46,446 nucleotides of DNA, from contig JAPLVB010000041.1 of the NCBI GenBank assembly GCA_026397335.1, forward strand, positions 1 through 46,446, read 5' to 3'. A program made the position numbers and the translations under genes. The notes beneath the pieces were generated by a model. The model made no database searches. It worked only from the letters and a program-made list of their open reading frames with translations, and was not told the origin of the DNA. Each line of letters starts with the position of its first letter. Position 1 is the stretch's first letter. Below, in pieces: positions 24,806-31,949 of this stretch. The DNA comes from Candidatus Aenigmatarchaeota archaeon (GTDB lineage: Archaea > Aenigmatarchaeota > Aenigmatarchaeia > QMZP01).

Positions 24806-25141
24806 ATGGCGATTTCATTTGTTGCGGTGCTCCTGAATTTTGTCATCAGCCTGATAGTATCCACTATCGTCATCTACATCGTGGTGAAGCTGTTTGGCGA
24901 GAAGGAAGGGATCGGGACAGCAGTCATGGCAGCTTTTGTCGGCTCGGTCATTTATGCCGTGGCGTATTACTTCCTTGGCACTGGCCTGCTGGCAGCCGTC
25001 ATCGGCGGCATTGCATGGCTCATCGCCCTGGGAAGCCTCTATAAAATCGGATGGGTCAAGGCCTTGCTGGTAGCTGTCGTGGTCTGGATATTTGCAGCCG
25101 TTATAAGTATGTTCCTTCCAACGCTTATCGGGCCGCTATAA
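24806..25141 (+). CDS. Small four-helix membrane protein
   Basis: 111 residues, almost wholly hydrophobic, with four membrane segments (about 5-27, 38-57, 61-80, 84-108), separated by short loops such as KLFGEKEGIG and YKIGWVK. No charged catalytic motif. AAACTTTATAAAAC (near 24775) lies about 25 nt before the ATG, so the mRNA is leaderless. A similar promoter-like GAAAACTTTATAAATAT occurs near 24718 in the same orientation. Function unknown. Confidence 0.65.
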   Translation: MAISFVAVLLNFVISLIVSTIVIYIVVKLFGEKEGIGTAVMAAFVGSVIYAVAYYFLGTGLLAAVIGGIAWLIALGSLYKIGWVKALLVAVVVWIFAAVISMFLPTLIGPL

Positions 25142-25184
25142 GGGACAAAACAAAGAAGCAACCTGTAGGATAAGGTGATTAAAA

Positions 25185-25334
25185 ATGGCAGGCAAAGTAA
25201 CAATCCAATGGTCTCATGTTTCAATAACTTCAATAATAGCGTTCTTAATAGGCTGGTTTTTATTCGGTCTTCTTGGCGCGGTAGTGATAGCTGTTATAGT
25301 CTTGGTTCTAATGGGAATCATAAGAGTCAAATGA
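25185..25334 (+). CDS. 49-residue membrane miniprotein
   Basis: The frame from ATG 25185 to TGA 25334 encodes a short polar start (MAGKVTIQWSHVS) and one or two closely spaced hydrophobic stretches (ITSIIAFLIGWFLFGLL and AVVIAVIVLVLMGIIRVK). GGTGAT (25174-25179) stands 5 nt before the ATG, the same site used by other genes here, which supports translation. It lies 43 bp after the 24806 membrane protein and may be in the same transcript. No family recognised. Confidence 0.6.
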   Translation: MAGKVTIQWSHVSITSIIAFLIGWFLFGLLGAVVIAVIVLVLMGIIRVK

Positions 25335-25420
25335 GATATTTGAGATATTTCTTGATTTCTTGAATCTCGGAATGAGAGACAAATAGAATGATAGAAGAAG
25401 AATATGGAGGTAGATTCAAT

Positions 25421-25558
25421 ATGGCAAAGAAAAGCAGAGGCGGAAGAATGACTGCAGCTAAAAACCGCGCTAAAAGCGGAGCGAAGACCGGCGGTCGTCC
25501 TGGTGGAAAAGGAATGGTCAAGAACCGTCCAGCAGGCAAAAACGTTATGAAGACTTAA
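25421..25558 (+). CDS. 45-residue highly basic Gly/Lys/Arg-rich protein
   Basis: ATG at 25421, TAA at 25556-25558. The product MAKKSRGGRMTAAKNRAKSG, continuing KTGGRPGGKGMVKNRPAGKN, has about one-third Lys/Arg, no acidic residue and many Gly. GGAGGT (25406-25411) stands 9 nt before the ATG. An in-frame ATG at 25388 would add eleven mostly acidic residues, so a 56-residue form is possible. The composition suggests nucleic-acid or ribosome binding, which is inference; no family is recognised. Confidence 0.6.
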   Translation: MAKKSRGGRMTAAKNRAKSGAKTGGRPGGKGMVKNRPAGKNVMKT

Positions 25559-25889
25559 ACGTTTGGAGCAAGAATTCTGGGACTTCTATCCCCAGTTTAT
25601 AATATTTTGACCATTTTCCACTGAAAAATAGCCGATTTTAACTGGTTTCCACAATAATCTTGATATACAAAAAAACAGATAATTTTATATGTGAGCTCAG
25701 ATGGATAAACTTGGGTTTACCATCGTATTTATAAATATAAAGCGGCAAAAACATACATTCAACATGTTACCCGTTAATGCAATGAGTCCAAAGGCAAGAA
25801 AGCTCATTATCTATTGCTGATTTGCGAGGCGAAATTCTTGCGTGAAGGCGCGAAGCGCCTTCTCCGTCAAAGTTTGCGAGGCGAAAGTT
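25559..25889 (+). other. 331-bp gap: rpoN leader with mini-frame
   Basis: CTGGGACTTCTATCCCCAG (25577-25595) may be a weak hairpin ending the previous gene. TATTTATAAATATAAAG (near 25727-25742) is a strong TATA-like box about 22 nt before an ATG at 25764 that opens an 18-codon frame (MLPVNAMSPKARKLIIYC). This could be a leaderless upstream frame controlling rpoN, or chance. The element at 25821-25886 follows. Otherwise nothing is seen. Confidence 0.35.
25821..25886 (+). repeat. Direct repeats flanking a GAAG/CTTC hairpin, rpoN leader
   Basis: TTTGCGAGGCGAAA occurs exactly at 25821-25834 and 25873-25886. Between them lies GAAGGCGC (25844-25851), loop GAA, GCGCCTTC (25855-25862), a perfect 8-bp stem. 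The right repeat supplies GAGG just before the rpoN ATG and so acts as its ribosome-binding site. Confidence 0.7.
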
Positions 25890-26084
25890 ATGATAATACC
25901 AATAAGGTGCATGACCTGCGGGAAACCAGTAGGCCATCTCTGGGAGACATACCAGAAGGAAGTGAAGAAGGGACGGAACGCACAGAAAGTCCTGGACGAG
26001 CTGGGACTCGAAAGGTACTGCTGCAGGGCGCTTTTTCTCACACACAGGGACCTGATAAAGACAGTTGGGCAGTTCAAGAAATAG
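25890..26084 (+). CDS. rpoN: DNA-directed RNA polymerase subunit N (Rpb10)
   Basis: 64 residues, normal for archaeal RpoN. The zinc-binding pattern IPIRCMTCGKPVGHLWE and LERYCCRALFLTHRDLI (CxxC and CC) is diagnostic, and the order of motifs matches eukaryotic Rpb10. It joins the RpoD-RpoL assembly platform of RNA polymerase. The ATG at 25890 is chosen because the protein family starts with MIIP. The usual neighbours (rplM, rpsI) are absent. The leader carries a palindrome between two 14-bp direct repeats. Confidence 0.95.
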   Translation: MIIPIRCMTCGKPVGHLWETYQKEVKKGRNAQKVLDELGLERYCCRALFLTHRDLIKTVGQFKK

Positions 26085-26125
26085 GAACATACAACGGATT
26101 TAAAACTTCTTTCCAAATAGAATTC

Positions 26126-26323
26126 ATGGTTTGCCCGTATCTCAAAAAAGAGCATAAACGCGTTTTTGCAGGAAAATGCGAGTCGCCCGAAGGTCCATTG
26201 CTCAATGACCTCAGGCCTGATTTTGAAAGCCTTTGCGAGGAATATTCCGGGAACTGCCCGTATTACAGGGAAGCGCAAACGGAGCGTTCAAGATTGTGGC
26301 GGGCCTTTTTCTCAAGAAAATAA
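26126..26323 (+). CDS. Small four-cysteine protein
   Basis: 65 residues. Cys at CPYLKKEH, KCESPEG, LCEEYSG and NCPYY, each in a short polar context, suggest a zinc or Fe-S knuckle. GGATTTAAAACTTC (26096-26109) lies about 20 nt before the ATG at 26126, so a leaderless start there is preferred to longer upstream frames, which run through rpoN. No family recognised. Confidence 0.6.
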   Translation: MVCPYLKKEHKRVFAGKCESPEGPLLNDLRPDFESLCEEYSGNCPYYREAQTERSRLWRAFFSRK

Positions 26324-26334
26324 AGAATAAGAAG

Positions 26335-26380
26335 GGGCGCGAAAGCGCCCGTTAAGATTGAAAGTGGCTCAGCCATTTTC
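26335..26380 (+). repeat. Paired hairpins downstream of dnaG and the Cys protein
   Basis: GGGCGC (26335-26340), GAAA tetraloop, GCGCCC (26345-26350) is followed at once by GAAAGTGGC (26360-26368), TCA, GCCATTTTC (26372-26380), 9 pairs with one G-T. The flank AGATTGAAAG is the complement of the CTTTCAATC flank seen in the dispersed family. Both lie in the 64-bp gap between convergent genes and might also serve as a terminator. Confidence 0.5.
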
Positions 26381-26387
26381 TTTCCAT

Positions 26388-27725
26388 TTAAGCTTTCTTC
26401 TCCTCAACCTTTGCAGGTCCTGCCCCCTCTAGGTCCTTCCTGCTCAAAATTGTTATGCTGGAGACGAACCTGTCCTTCTCCATTCCCACGAGAATCTTCA
26501 CGCCCTTCCTCTTTGCAATGGAGTTAAGCCTGAAATCAACCCTCCCGTCAAACACTATCGCATGGGGGTTTTCAACAGTCTTCAGCGTGTCCATCAGCTC
26601 GCTCACGGGAACCTTCCCGAGAATGCTGTTATCGGAGTTGAATATGCACGCGGCCCTTGTACCCACAAGCTCTTCGAGCGTCTTGCTGAACAGCTCCTTC
26701 TGATCCGGCTTGAGCTCAGCCCTTGGCCTTGGTTCTCTTGGCTCCCTTTCCCTGTATTCCCTTCTTGGGAGAGAAGGCCTGGACTCGAACTGTTCCGCAG
26801 GAGGATGCTCGAAAGCAGGCGCAGGCTCGCGCCTTTCCTCACGTTTCTCAGTCTCGAATCCGCGCCTCTCGAATGGTTTGCGGCCGTTCTCATCAGGTAT
26901 CTTGTACTCCATCCTGAACTGCTCGGCTGAGATTTTCTCCCTGAGGGCCTTGTAAACCTCTTTCTTCGTGAGCTCCTCAACCTCTTTTCCAGGCGGGGCT
27001 GTTGCCACGAAATCCACATCCGTCAGCTGCAGAATCTCTTTCGAGATTAGCTGCCCGCCCCTGTCCCCGTCCACGAACAAGGTCACGATCTTCTCCTTTG
27101 AGATGTCAATTATCACTGGCGGGACTGAAGTCCCCTCAATCGCGACCGCGTTGCGTATTCCGAATTTGAGGAGGTTTATGACATCCGCGCGGCCTTCCAC
27201 TATTATTATATTATCCGAGTCAATCACGTTCGGACCGCATGGCAATCCCTTGTAGTTGGATATCTCGTGCGTACGCACAGCCTCCTTTATCTGCTCGGAA
27301 ATCTCGGCCGTGCTCGGGACTCCTGCCTCCACAAGGTTCTTGAGAATCTCTTTCGCTTTTTCAATCACGTATTTGCGCTTTTCAGAGCGCATATCTTCCA
27401 CGCCGCGCAGCTCTATTGCTGCCACGCAGGGGCCTATCCTCTCTATGGTCTCGTGAGTGGCCGCTCTGAGTGCAGTCTCTGCAGAATCAAGAGAAGACGG
27501 GATTATTATCTCGCCTTCAGAGTTGCCCTGGTGGGACTTTATGTTAACCTCTATCCTTCCAATCCTGCCTGTCCTTTGCAGTTCCCTCAAATCCAGGTCA
27601 GAACCAAGCAGGCCTTCAGTTTGGCCAAATATAGCCCCTATCACATCTGGTTTTTCTATTATTCCTTTTGCCTTTATGTATGCCTTTACCACATACTTTG
27701 TTGAAGTTGGCGCTAATTTCGCCAT
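26388..27725 (-). CDS. dnaG: Archaeal DnaG-like primase/exosome subunit
   Basis: 445 residues. The TOPRIM domain shows IIIVEGRADVINLLKFG (E177) and TLFVDGDRGG (D219, D221). GLPCGPNVIDSDNII precedes it, and the N-terminal region (LAPTSTKYVVKAYIKAKGII) is typical of the archaeal protein. A charged linker rich in Glu, Arg and Pro (about 285-350) joins it to the C-terminal domain. Archaeal DnaG binds the RNA exosome; its primase activity is weak. ATG 27725 follows GGAGTG by about 10 nt; ATG 27731 is also possible. It is the last gene of a four-gene operon and overlaps the upstream TOPRIM gene by 110 bp. Confidence 0.93.
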   Translation of the reverse strand: MAKLAPTSTKYVVKAYIKAKGIIEKPDVIGAIFGQTEGLLGSDLDLRELQRTGRIGRIEVNIKSHQGNSEGEIIIPSSLDSAETALRAATHETIERIGPCVAAIELRGVEDMRSEKRKYVIEKAKEILKNLVEAGVPSTAEISEQIKEAVRTHEISNYKGLPCGPNVIDSDNIIIVEGRADVINLLKFGIRNAVAIEGTSVPPVIIDISKEKIVTLFVDGDRGGQLISKEILQLTDVDFVATAPPGKEVEELTKKEVYKALREKISAEQFRMEYKIPDENGRKPFERRGFETEKREERREPAPAFEHPPAEQFESRPSLPRREYREREPREPRPRAELKPDQKELFSKTLEELVGTRAACIFNSDNSILGKVPVSELMDTLKTVENPHAIVFDGRVDFRLNSIAKRKGVKILVGMEKDRFVSSITILSRKDLEGAGPAKVEEKKA

Positions 27726-28146
27726 AATCATCACACTCCTTTTTTCCGGAAAGAGAATCGCCCCTGCCAATGCCTTCTTCCAGACCTCTTGAAAGGGAGG
27801 CCAGCTCTTCCGTACACTTTATTCCTAAATTCATGACATCACGCCTTATCCTATAGTTAGCATGAATATTGCGGCTCTGCAGAAGAAGCCTGATTTGCGA
27901 AGCGAGTTTGCGGCCAGTCCTGTCAAAGTCCGTCAATACTATAATTTCCCTATTTTTATGCTTTTCCCCCAGTGAAACGGCTTCTTCCGCCACTTTCCCT
28001 ATGTGGCGGCTGTTTATCTTCAGGATATGCCTCATTCCCAGGCCTCTCAGGGCCTTCTCATCCTTCTTCCCCTCCACAATGAGAATATTCCCCGTGAGCT
28101 CCTCAAGGACCTCCAAAAGCCCTTCCAGTTCTATTTTCCTTTTCAT
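27616..28146 (-). CDS. Stand-alone TOPRIM protein (UPF0292-like), long C-terminal extension
   Basis: 176 residues. NILIVEGKKDEKALRGLG and REIIVLTDFDRTGRKLA are the TOPRIM Glu and DxD motifs, as in small archaeal UPF0292 proteins and RNase M5. These are usually about 130-140 residues. Here the frame continues as ECDDYGEISANFNKVCGKGI and beyond, overlapping the start of dnaG by 110 bp in another frame. The extra segment is probably non-ancestral, perhaps from loss of a stop codon or a frameshift near 27725-27745. It starts 3 bp after the preceding gene, so translation is coupled. Confidence 0.8.
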   Translation of the reverse strand: MKRKIELEGLLEVLEELTGNILIVEGKKDEKALRGLGMRHILKINSRHIGKVAEEAVSLGEKHKNREIIVLTDFDRTGRKLASQIRLLLQSRNIHANYRIRRDVMNLGIKCTEELASLSRGLEEGIGRGDSLSGKKECDDYGEISANFNKVCGKGIHKGKRNNRKTRCDRGYIWPN

Positions 28147-28149
28147 GCT

Positions 28150-28368
28150 TCAGCACGGATTTGATGCGGAAATCTGTTGCATGGTTTTGTAAAACTCTAT
28201 TTGATTTAGAATTTCCTTCTTTTTTTCCTCAGTTAGTTCGCATCCAAGACCTATCGGGAATTCTTCTCCTTCCAAATCAATGTACACCCTTGATTTTATT
28301 CTGTGCTCATTTCCGCAGACGCATCTAAATCTTCCCGGAAGAGAGCTTCCCATACTTGCATATTTCAT
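28150..28368 (-). CDS. Small CxC protein in the dnaG operon
   Basis: 72 residues: MKYASMGSSLPGRFRCVCGN, EHRIKSRVYIDLEGEEFPIG, then a helical end (LTEEKKKEILNQIEFYKTMQ). A CxC-x2-EH cluster could bind a metal with the later Cys residues. Start at the ATG 28368 rather than an in-frame GTG at 28380; the stop of the CBS gene lies 5 bp upstream. No family recognised. Its place between CBS and TOPRIM/DnaG genes suggests a link to RNA processing, which is inference. Confidence 0.65.
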   Translation of the reverse strand: MKYASMGSSLPGRFRCVCGNEHRIKSRVYIDLEGEEFPIGLGCELTEEKKKEILNQIEFYKTMQQISASNPC

Positions 28369-28373
28369 AAAAA

Positions 28374-29228
28374 TCAGCACATTGCCTCTATTATATCCCT
28401 CTTGGATATCATGCCCACAAGGTCCGCATCCTCATCAACCACAGGGAGGCCGGAGACCTTTTTGATCTTCATTGTCCTGACCGCATCATAGACATCCGCA
28501 TCAGGCGAGACATACGCGACATCCTTGTTCATGATTGACTTTATGGGAGCAGATTCGAAAGCCAGCGTGTTAAGAGTCTCATTCCTGTTCAGGTGGGAGA
28601 GGATATCGTAAGGAGTCACTATCCCCATAACCACCCCGTTGTTCACTACAGGAAGCCTCCTGTAAGGGCCCCTGCAGAGCATTTTCGCAACATCTCGCAC
28701 AGGGTAATCCTCCTGGATAACTATGGGCTTTGCTGACATTATCCGGGAGACACTCACGCCAGTCGGCTTGGAAACAAGGTTCACTATGTCAGTCTCGGAA
28801 ACCACTGAATGGAGTTTTTTCTGGCTTGTAACCGGGTGTATGGGCTTCCCGTTCATCTTGAAGAACTCCAGGACAACAGGTATGCTGTCTGTCTCTGTAA
28901 GACAGTTCACATCACCCTCCATAATCTTCTTTACAGTCGCGCTCAGGCCCGTATTTGTGAAGAACTTGCTCTTGTCACCTGCACCTATGAAGCTTAGCAC
29001 ATCCGTGGCGGAAACTATACCCTTTACCTCCCCCTGCTCGCCAACAACAGGAACCCTTCTGACTCCCGAGAGCATGGATGCGAGCACGTCTATAATCCTG
29101 TCATCCTCGCTGCAGGCCACAACCTCTTTGGAGGCTATCTTAAGAATCGAATCCTGCGGTTCTGCAAAATTCCTTAAAAACAACCCGCATCCGGCTTCTT
29201 TCTGTTTTTTCCTGAGAAAACCAAGCAT
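28374..29228 (-). CDS. Four-CBS-domain regulatory protein
   Basis: 284 residues. Four CBS repeats follow a short basic start: about 25-85 (VVACSEDDRIIDVLASMLS, VKGIVSATDVLSFIG), 88-148, 153-215 (RIMSAKPIVIQEDYPVRDVAKMLC, GIVTPYDILSHL) and 222-284 (IMNKDVAYVSPDADVYDAVR, GMISKRDIIEAM). CBS pairs bind adenosine nucleotides such as AMP, ATP or SAM. The ATG at 29228 is preferred to 29243 because CTTATATACC lies about 30 nt upstream. First gene of the operon ending with dnaG, divergent from the HIT gene. Confidence 0.87.
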   Translation of the reverse strand: MLGFLRKKQKEAGCGLFLRNFAEPQDSILKIASKEVVACSEDDRIIDVLASMLSGVRRVPVVGEQGEVKGIVSATDVLSFIGAGDKSKFFTNTGLSATVKKIMEGDVNCLTETDSIPVVLEFFKMNGKPIHPVTSQKKLHSVVSETDIVNLVSKPTGVSVSRIMSAKPIVIQEDYPVRDVAKMLCRGPYRRLPVVNNGVVMGIVTPYDILSHLNRNETLNTLAFESAPIKSIMNKDVAYVSPDADVYDAVRTMKIKKVSGLPVVDEDADLVGMISKRDIIEAMC

Positions 29229-29287
29229 CAAACCACAATACATTCTTGGGAAACAGGTATATAAGTTTTGCGGGCAACAGATTAATT

Positions 29288-29717
29288 ATGAAATGTTTTT
29301 TATGCGAAACAAATGAGAATATTCTTGTTAAAAAATACAAACACTGGACAATTCTGCTTCATAAAAACCAGTATTATTTGGGTTAGATGTATGGTAAAGT
29401 TAAATCGCCATACAATAGATTTATTTGACATCTCTAATGAAGAAAGGGAAGAATTCTTCGCAGTCGTGAAAAACCTCAGAGACGTCCTCAAAAAACTGTT
29501 TAATCCCGATTTATTTAATTATGCTTCTCTTGGAAACACTGTAAACCATCTCCATCTTCATGTTATACCCAGATACAAACAAAAGAGGATATTTGAGAAT
29601 CGTGAATTTGTAGATGAAAGATGGGAACACAATTATACACCCTATCCAAAGGATTTTGAAACACCTCCTTCTATCCTCGTAAAATTAAAGGACGAGTTAA
29701 AGAAAAATCTGAAGTAG
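29288..29717 (+). pseudogene. HIT-family hydrolase with a one-base frameshift
   Basis: The ATG at 29288 starts MKCFLCETNENILVKKYKHW, continuing TILLHKNQYYLG, and meets TAG at 29384. Reading on with one T fewer gives RCMVKLNRHTIDLFDISNEE and then the catalytic histidine triad LHLHVIPRYKQ, ending at 29717. Together they form a standard HIT protein of about 142 residues (nucleotide-phosphate hydrolase/transferase) with an N-terminal CxxC zinc pair. A TATA box (TATATAAG, near 29259) is about 25 nt upstream, so the promoter is intact. The extra T in GGGTTAGATG may be a true mutation or an error. Confidence 0.85.
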
Positions 29718-29762
29718 GCTGAATCTATTAACCTATAAAAACCGGGGAATGAAATATTTAGC

Positions 29763-31250
29763 ATGGCTAACCAAAAATCCCGCGACATCAAGATCCATCA
29801 GGTGCTTACAGAGGTCCTGAAAAAAATCACCCCTTCTGAAAAGGAGCAGTACGAGACAAAGGCTTTCATAGAGAATGTTCTCAAGGTCACTGATGAGGTA
29901 ATCAAGCCGAACAGGCTCCAGCGCACGCTTGCAGGCAGCTACATGCGCGACACATGGCTCCCGAACAAGAAGGAGTTTGACATTTTCATTCTCTTTCCCG
30001 AGTCCTGCCCGCGGGAGAAGCTCGAGAGGACAGGCCTAGAGATAGGGAAGAAGATAACCAAGAGACTGCGCGGGGAATATGTGATTGCTTATGCAGAGCA
30101 CCCTTACGTGAGGGCTAAAGTGTTCACAAAGCCCGTGACGGAGAAGTCAAAAAGTCTTCTAAGAAAGAAGAAAGTAAGCATGGGCTCCTCTTACGAGATA
30201 GACATAGTTCCCTGCTATGCAGTCCAGTCAGCTGAAAAAATCAAGTCAGCCGTGGACAGGACACCCTTCCACAACAAATGGCTTTATGATAACATGTCCC
30301 CTGCCCTTGCTTCCCAGGTCCGGCTGCTCAAGCAGTTCGCGAAGGGGATTGGCGTTTACGGCTCTGACGCAAAGGTTCTCGGAGTGTCCGGCTACCTGTG
30401 CGAGCTGCTGATAATCCAGTACAAGTCATTCAAGAACTTCCTTGACCACGCCTCAAAGTGGGAGGCCGGTCAGGTCTTCATAGACCTGGAGGAGCACCAC
30501 AAGGATGACAGGGAAAAAATAATGAGAGAATTCAAAACCCAGCCTCTGATAGTTATAGACCCTGTTGACCCGAAAAGGAACGTGGCTTCCAATCTCTCCC
30601 CGGAGAATTTCGTGAAGCTCGTGAAATCCAGCAGGGATTTCCTTGAAAAGCCAAGCGAGCAGTTCTTCTTCCCTGAAAAAAAGAAAGTCTCAGTAGGCGA
30701 GCTGAAAAAAATCGAGGAGCGCGGCACAAGAATAATAGGAGTGAAGTTCCAGAAGCCTGACATGATTGATGACATACTATGGCCGCAGCTCAGGCGCACC
30801 TCGCGAAGGCTAGCAAGCATACTCAAGGAGCATGAGTTTTGTGTGATGGGGCATGACACCTACTGCACGGAAAAGGAATGCATAATGCTTTTCGAGATGG
30901 AAGTGTGGTCCCTCCCGAAAATCCGCAAGCTTATTGGGCCTTTTGTTTTCTCAAAAAAGCATTCAGACGAGTTCATCTCCAAGTACAGGGAATCGGGAAG
31001 GATATGGGTAGAGAGCTCCTCCTGGGTTGCTGAGATAAAGAGGAAGTTCATCCAGGCAGACCAGAAGCTCAGGGACAGCCTGAAGGATTCGGAAAAGAAC
31101 CTTCTCTCGAAAGGCATAGCATCCCATCCCGCGAAATCCATCTCAAAAGGATTCGATATAATGGATTCCAAAGGCGTACTGAACCTGGCGAAAAAGAATC
31201 CAGGCTTCGCGGAGTTCCTGCACAGCTACTTCACGAAGAGGGTTGTTTGA
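29763..31250 (+). CDS. cca: CCA-adding enzyme (archaeal tRNA nucleotidyltransferase)
   Basis: 495 residues, slightly longer than the usual 440-460. It adds or repairs CCA at tRNA 3-prime ends without a nucleic-acid template. Class I motifs: LAGSYMRDTWLPNKKEFDIF (G58-S59; catalytic E71 and D73) and SYEIDIVPCYAV (third carboxylate D147). The SPALASQVRLLKQFAKGIGV, SGYLCELLII and WPQLRRTSRRL segments match the archaeal class. TATA-like CCTATAAAAA (29731-29740) lies about 22 nt before the ATG, so the mRNA is leaderless. Confidence 0.95.
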   Translation: MANQKSRDIKIHQVLTEVLKKITPSEKEQYETKAFIENVLKVTDEVIKPNRLQRTLAGSYMRDTWLPNKKEFDIFILFPESCPREKLERTGLEIGKKITKRLRGEYVIAYAEHPYVRAKVFTKPVTEKSKSLLRKKKVSMGSSYEIDIVPCYAVQSAEKIKSAVDRTPFHNKWLYDNMSPALASQVRLLKQFAKGIGVYGSDAKVLGVSGYLCELLIIQYKSFKNFLDHASKWEAGQVFIDLEEHHKDDREKIMREFKTQPLIVIDPVDPKRNVASNLSPENFVKLVKSSRDFLEKPSEQFFFPEKKKVSVGELKKIEERGTRIIGVKFQKPDMIDDILWPQLRRTSRRLASILKEHEFCVMGHDTYCTEKECIMLFEMEVWSLPKIRKLIGPFVFSKKHSDEFISKYRESGRIWVESSSWVAEIKRKFIQADQKLRDSLKDSEKNLLSKGIASHPAKSISKGFDIMDSKGVLNLAKKNPGFAEFLHSYFTKRVV

Positions 31251-31324
31251 GATTTTTGCTATTTTGGTGCGTTATATATCTAAAAGGTTTATAAAAGTTA
31301 AAAATATTTCCCTATTAGATTAAA

Positions 31325-31888
31325 ATGTACAGAGGAAATTGGGAAAAAGTTTTCAGCGACTTGAAGGAGAAAGACTCGCGAGTTTTGGCTGCAAATAAAT
31401 GTCTTAGTCTATTCTATTCCCCTCTTTGGAGCACAGAAGATGTTAAAGAATTCTATGAGAGAGGATATGGCAAAATTGAGAAACCACTCAAATACCAGAA
31501 CGACAGGGAAAGGAACAGGGACTGGAACAGGCATTCTTTCTGCAGTTACAGAACAAGAAAAGAACTGGATGAAGTTTCAGGTAACCCAGAAGTTGCTGAC
31601 AGGCTTATTGATATGGGAATTCTGCGACTGCACAAAAAGTGGAGATATCCAAAAACAGTTATTCAAGAATCACCATTCGTAATAGTTCATAATCCTGACA
31701 TAAGCAAGGAAACAATTGAACTTATGAACAGAATTTACACTGGCAAACATCCAGAGGCGCCATACAGACTGCACCTTGGTTCTCTTAGTGAAATTGTTGA
31801 TGAGGAAAAAGATGCAAGACTATGGAAGGGAGCACTATTGGTAGGTCATTTTGTCGGTCATGGAGATTTGGTACCATTGAGAATGTAA
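31325..31888 (+). CDS. Hypothetical protein
   Basis: 187 residues, soluble. No family recognised. Features: a helical N-terminus (NWEKVFSDLKEKDSRVLAAN), a charged segment DRERNRDWNRHSFCSYRTRK, and a C-terminal LVGHFVGHGDLVPLRM with two close His residues. GGTTTATAAAAG (31287-31298) lies about 26 nt before the ATG, so leaderless. The sequence is AT-rich compared with the CCA gene before it, which hints at separate origin. Confidence 0.6.
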   Translation: MYRGNWEKVFSDLKEKDSRVLAANKCLSLFYSPLWSTEDVKEFYERGYGKIEKPLKYQNDRERNRDWNRHSFCSYRTRKELDEVSGNPEVADRLIDMGILRLHKKWRYPKTVIQESPFVIVHNPDISKETIELMNRIYTGKHPEAPYRLHLGSLSEIVDEEKDARLWKGALLVGHFVGHGDLVPLRM

Positions 31889-31949
31889 GCTTAGCGGTTC
31901 CAAAACATAACATTCGTTCTGAAATGAAACCACTCATGCAAAATCCTCG

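Noticed and set aside
26562..26930. Frames opposite the dnaG linker
   Set aside because: Low-complexity shadow of the charged linker codons; no start signal.
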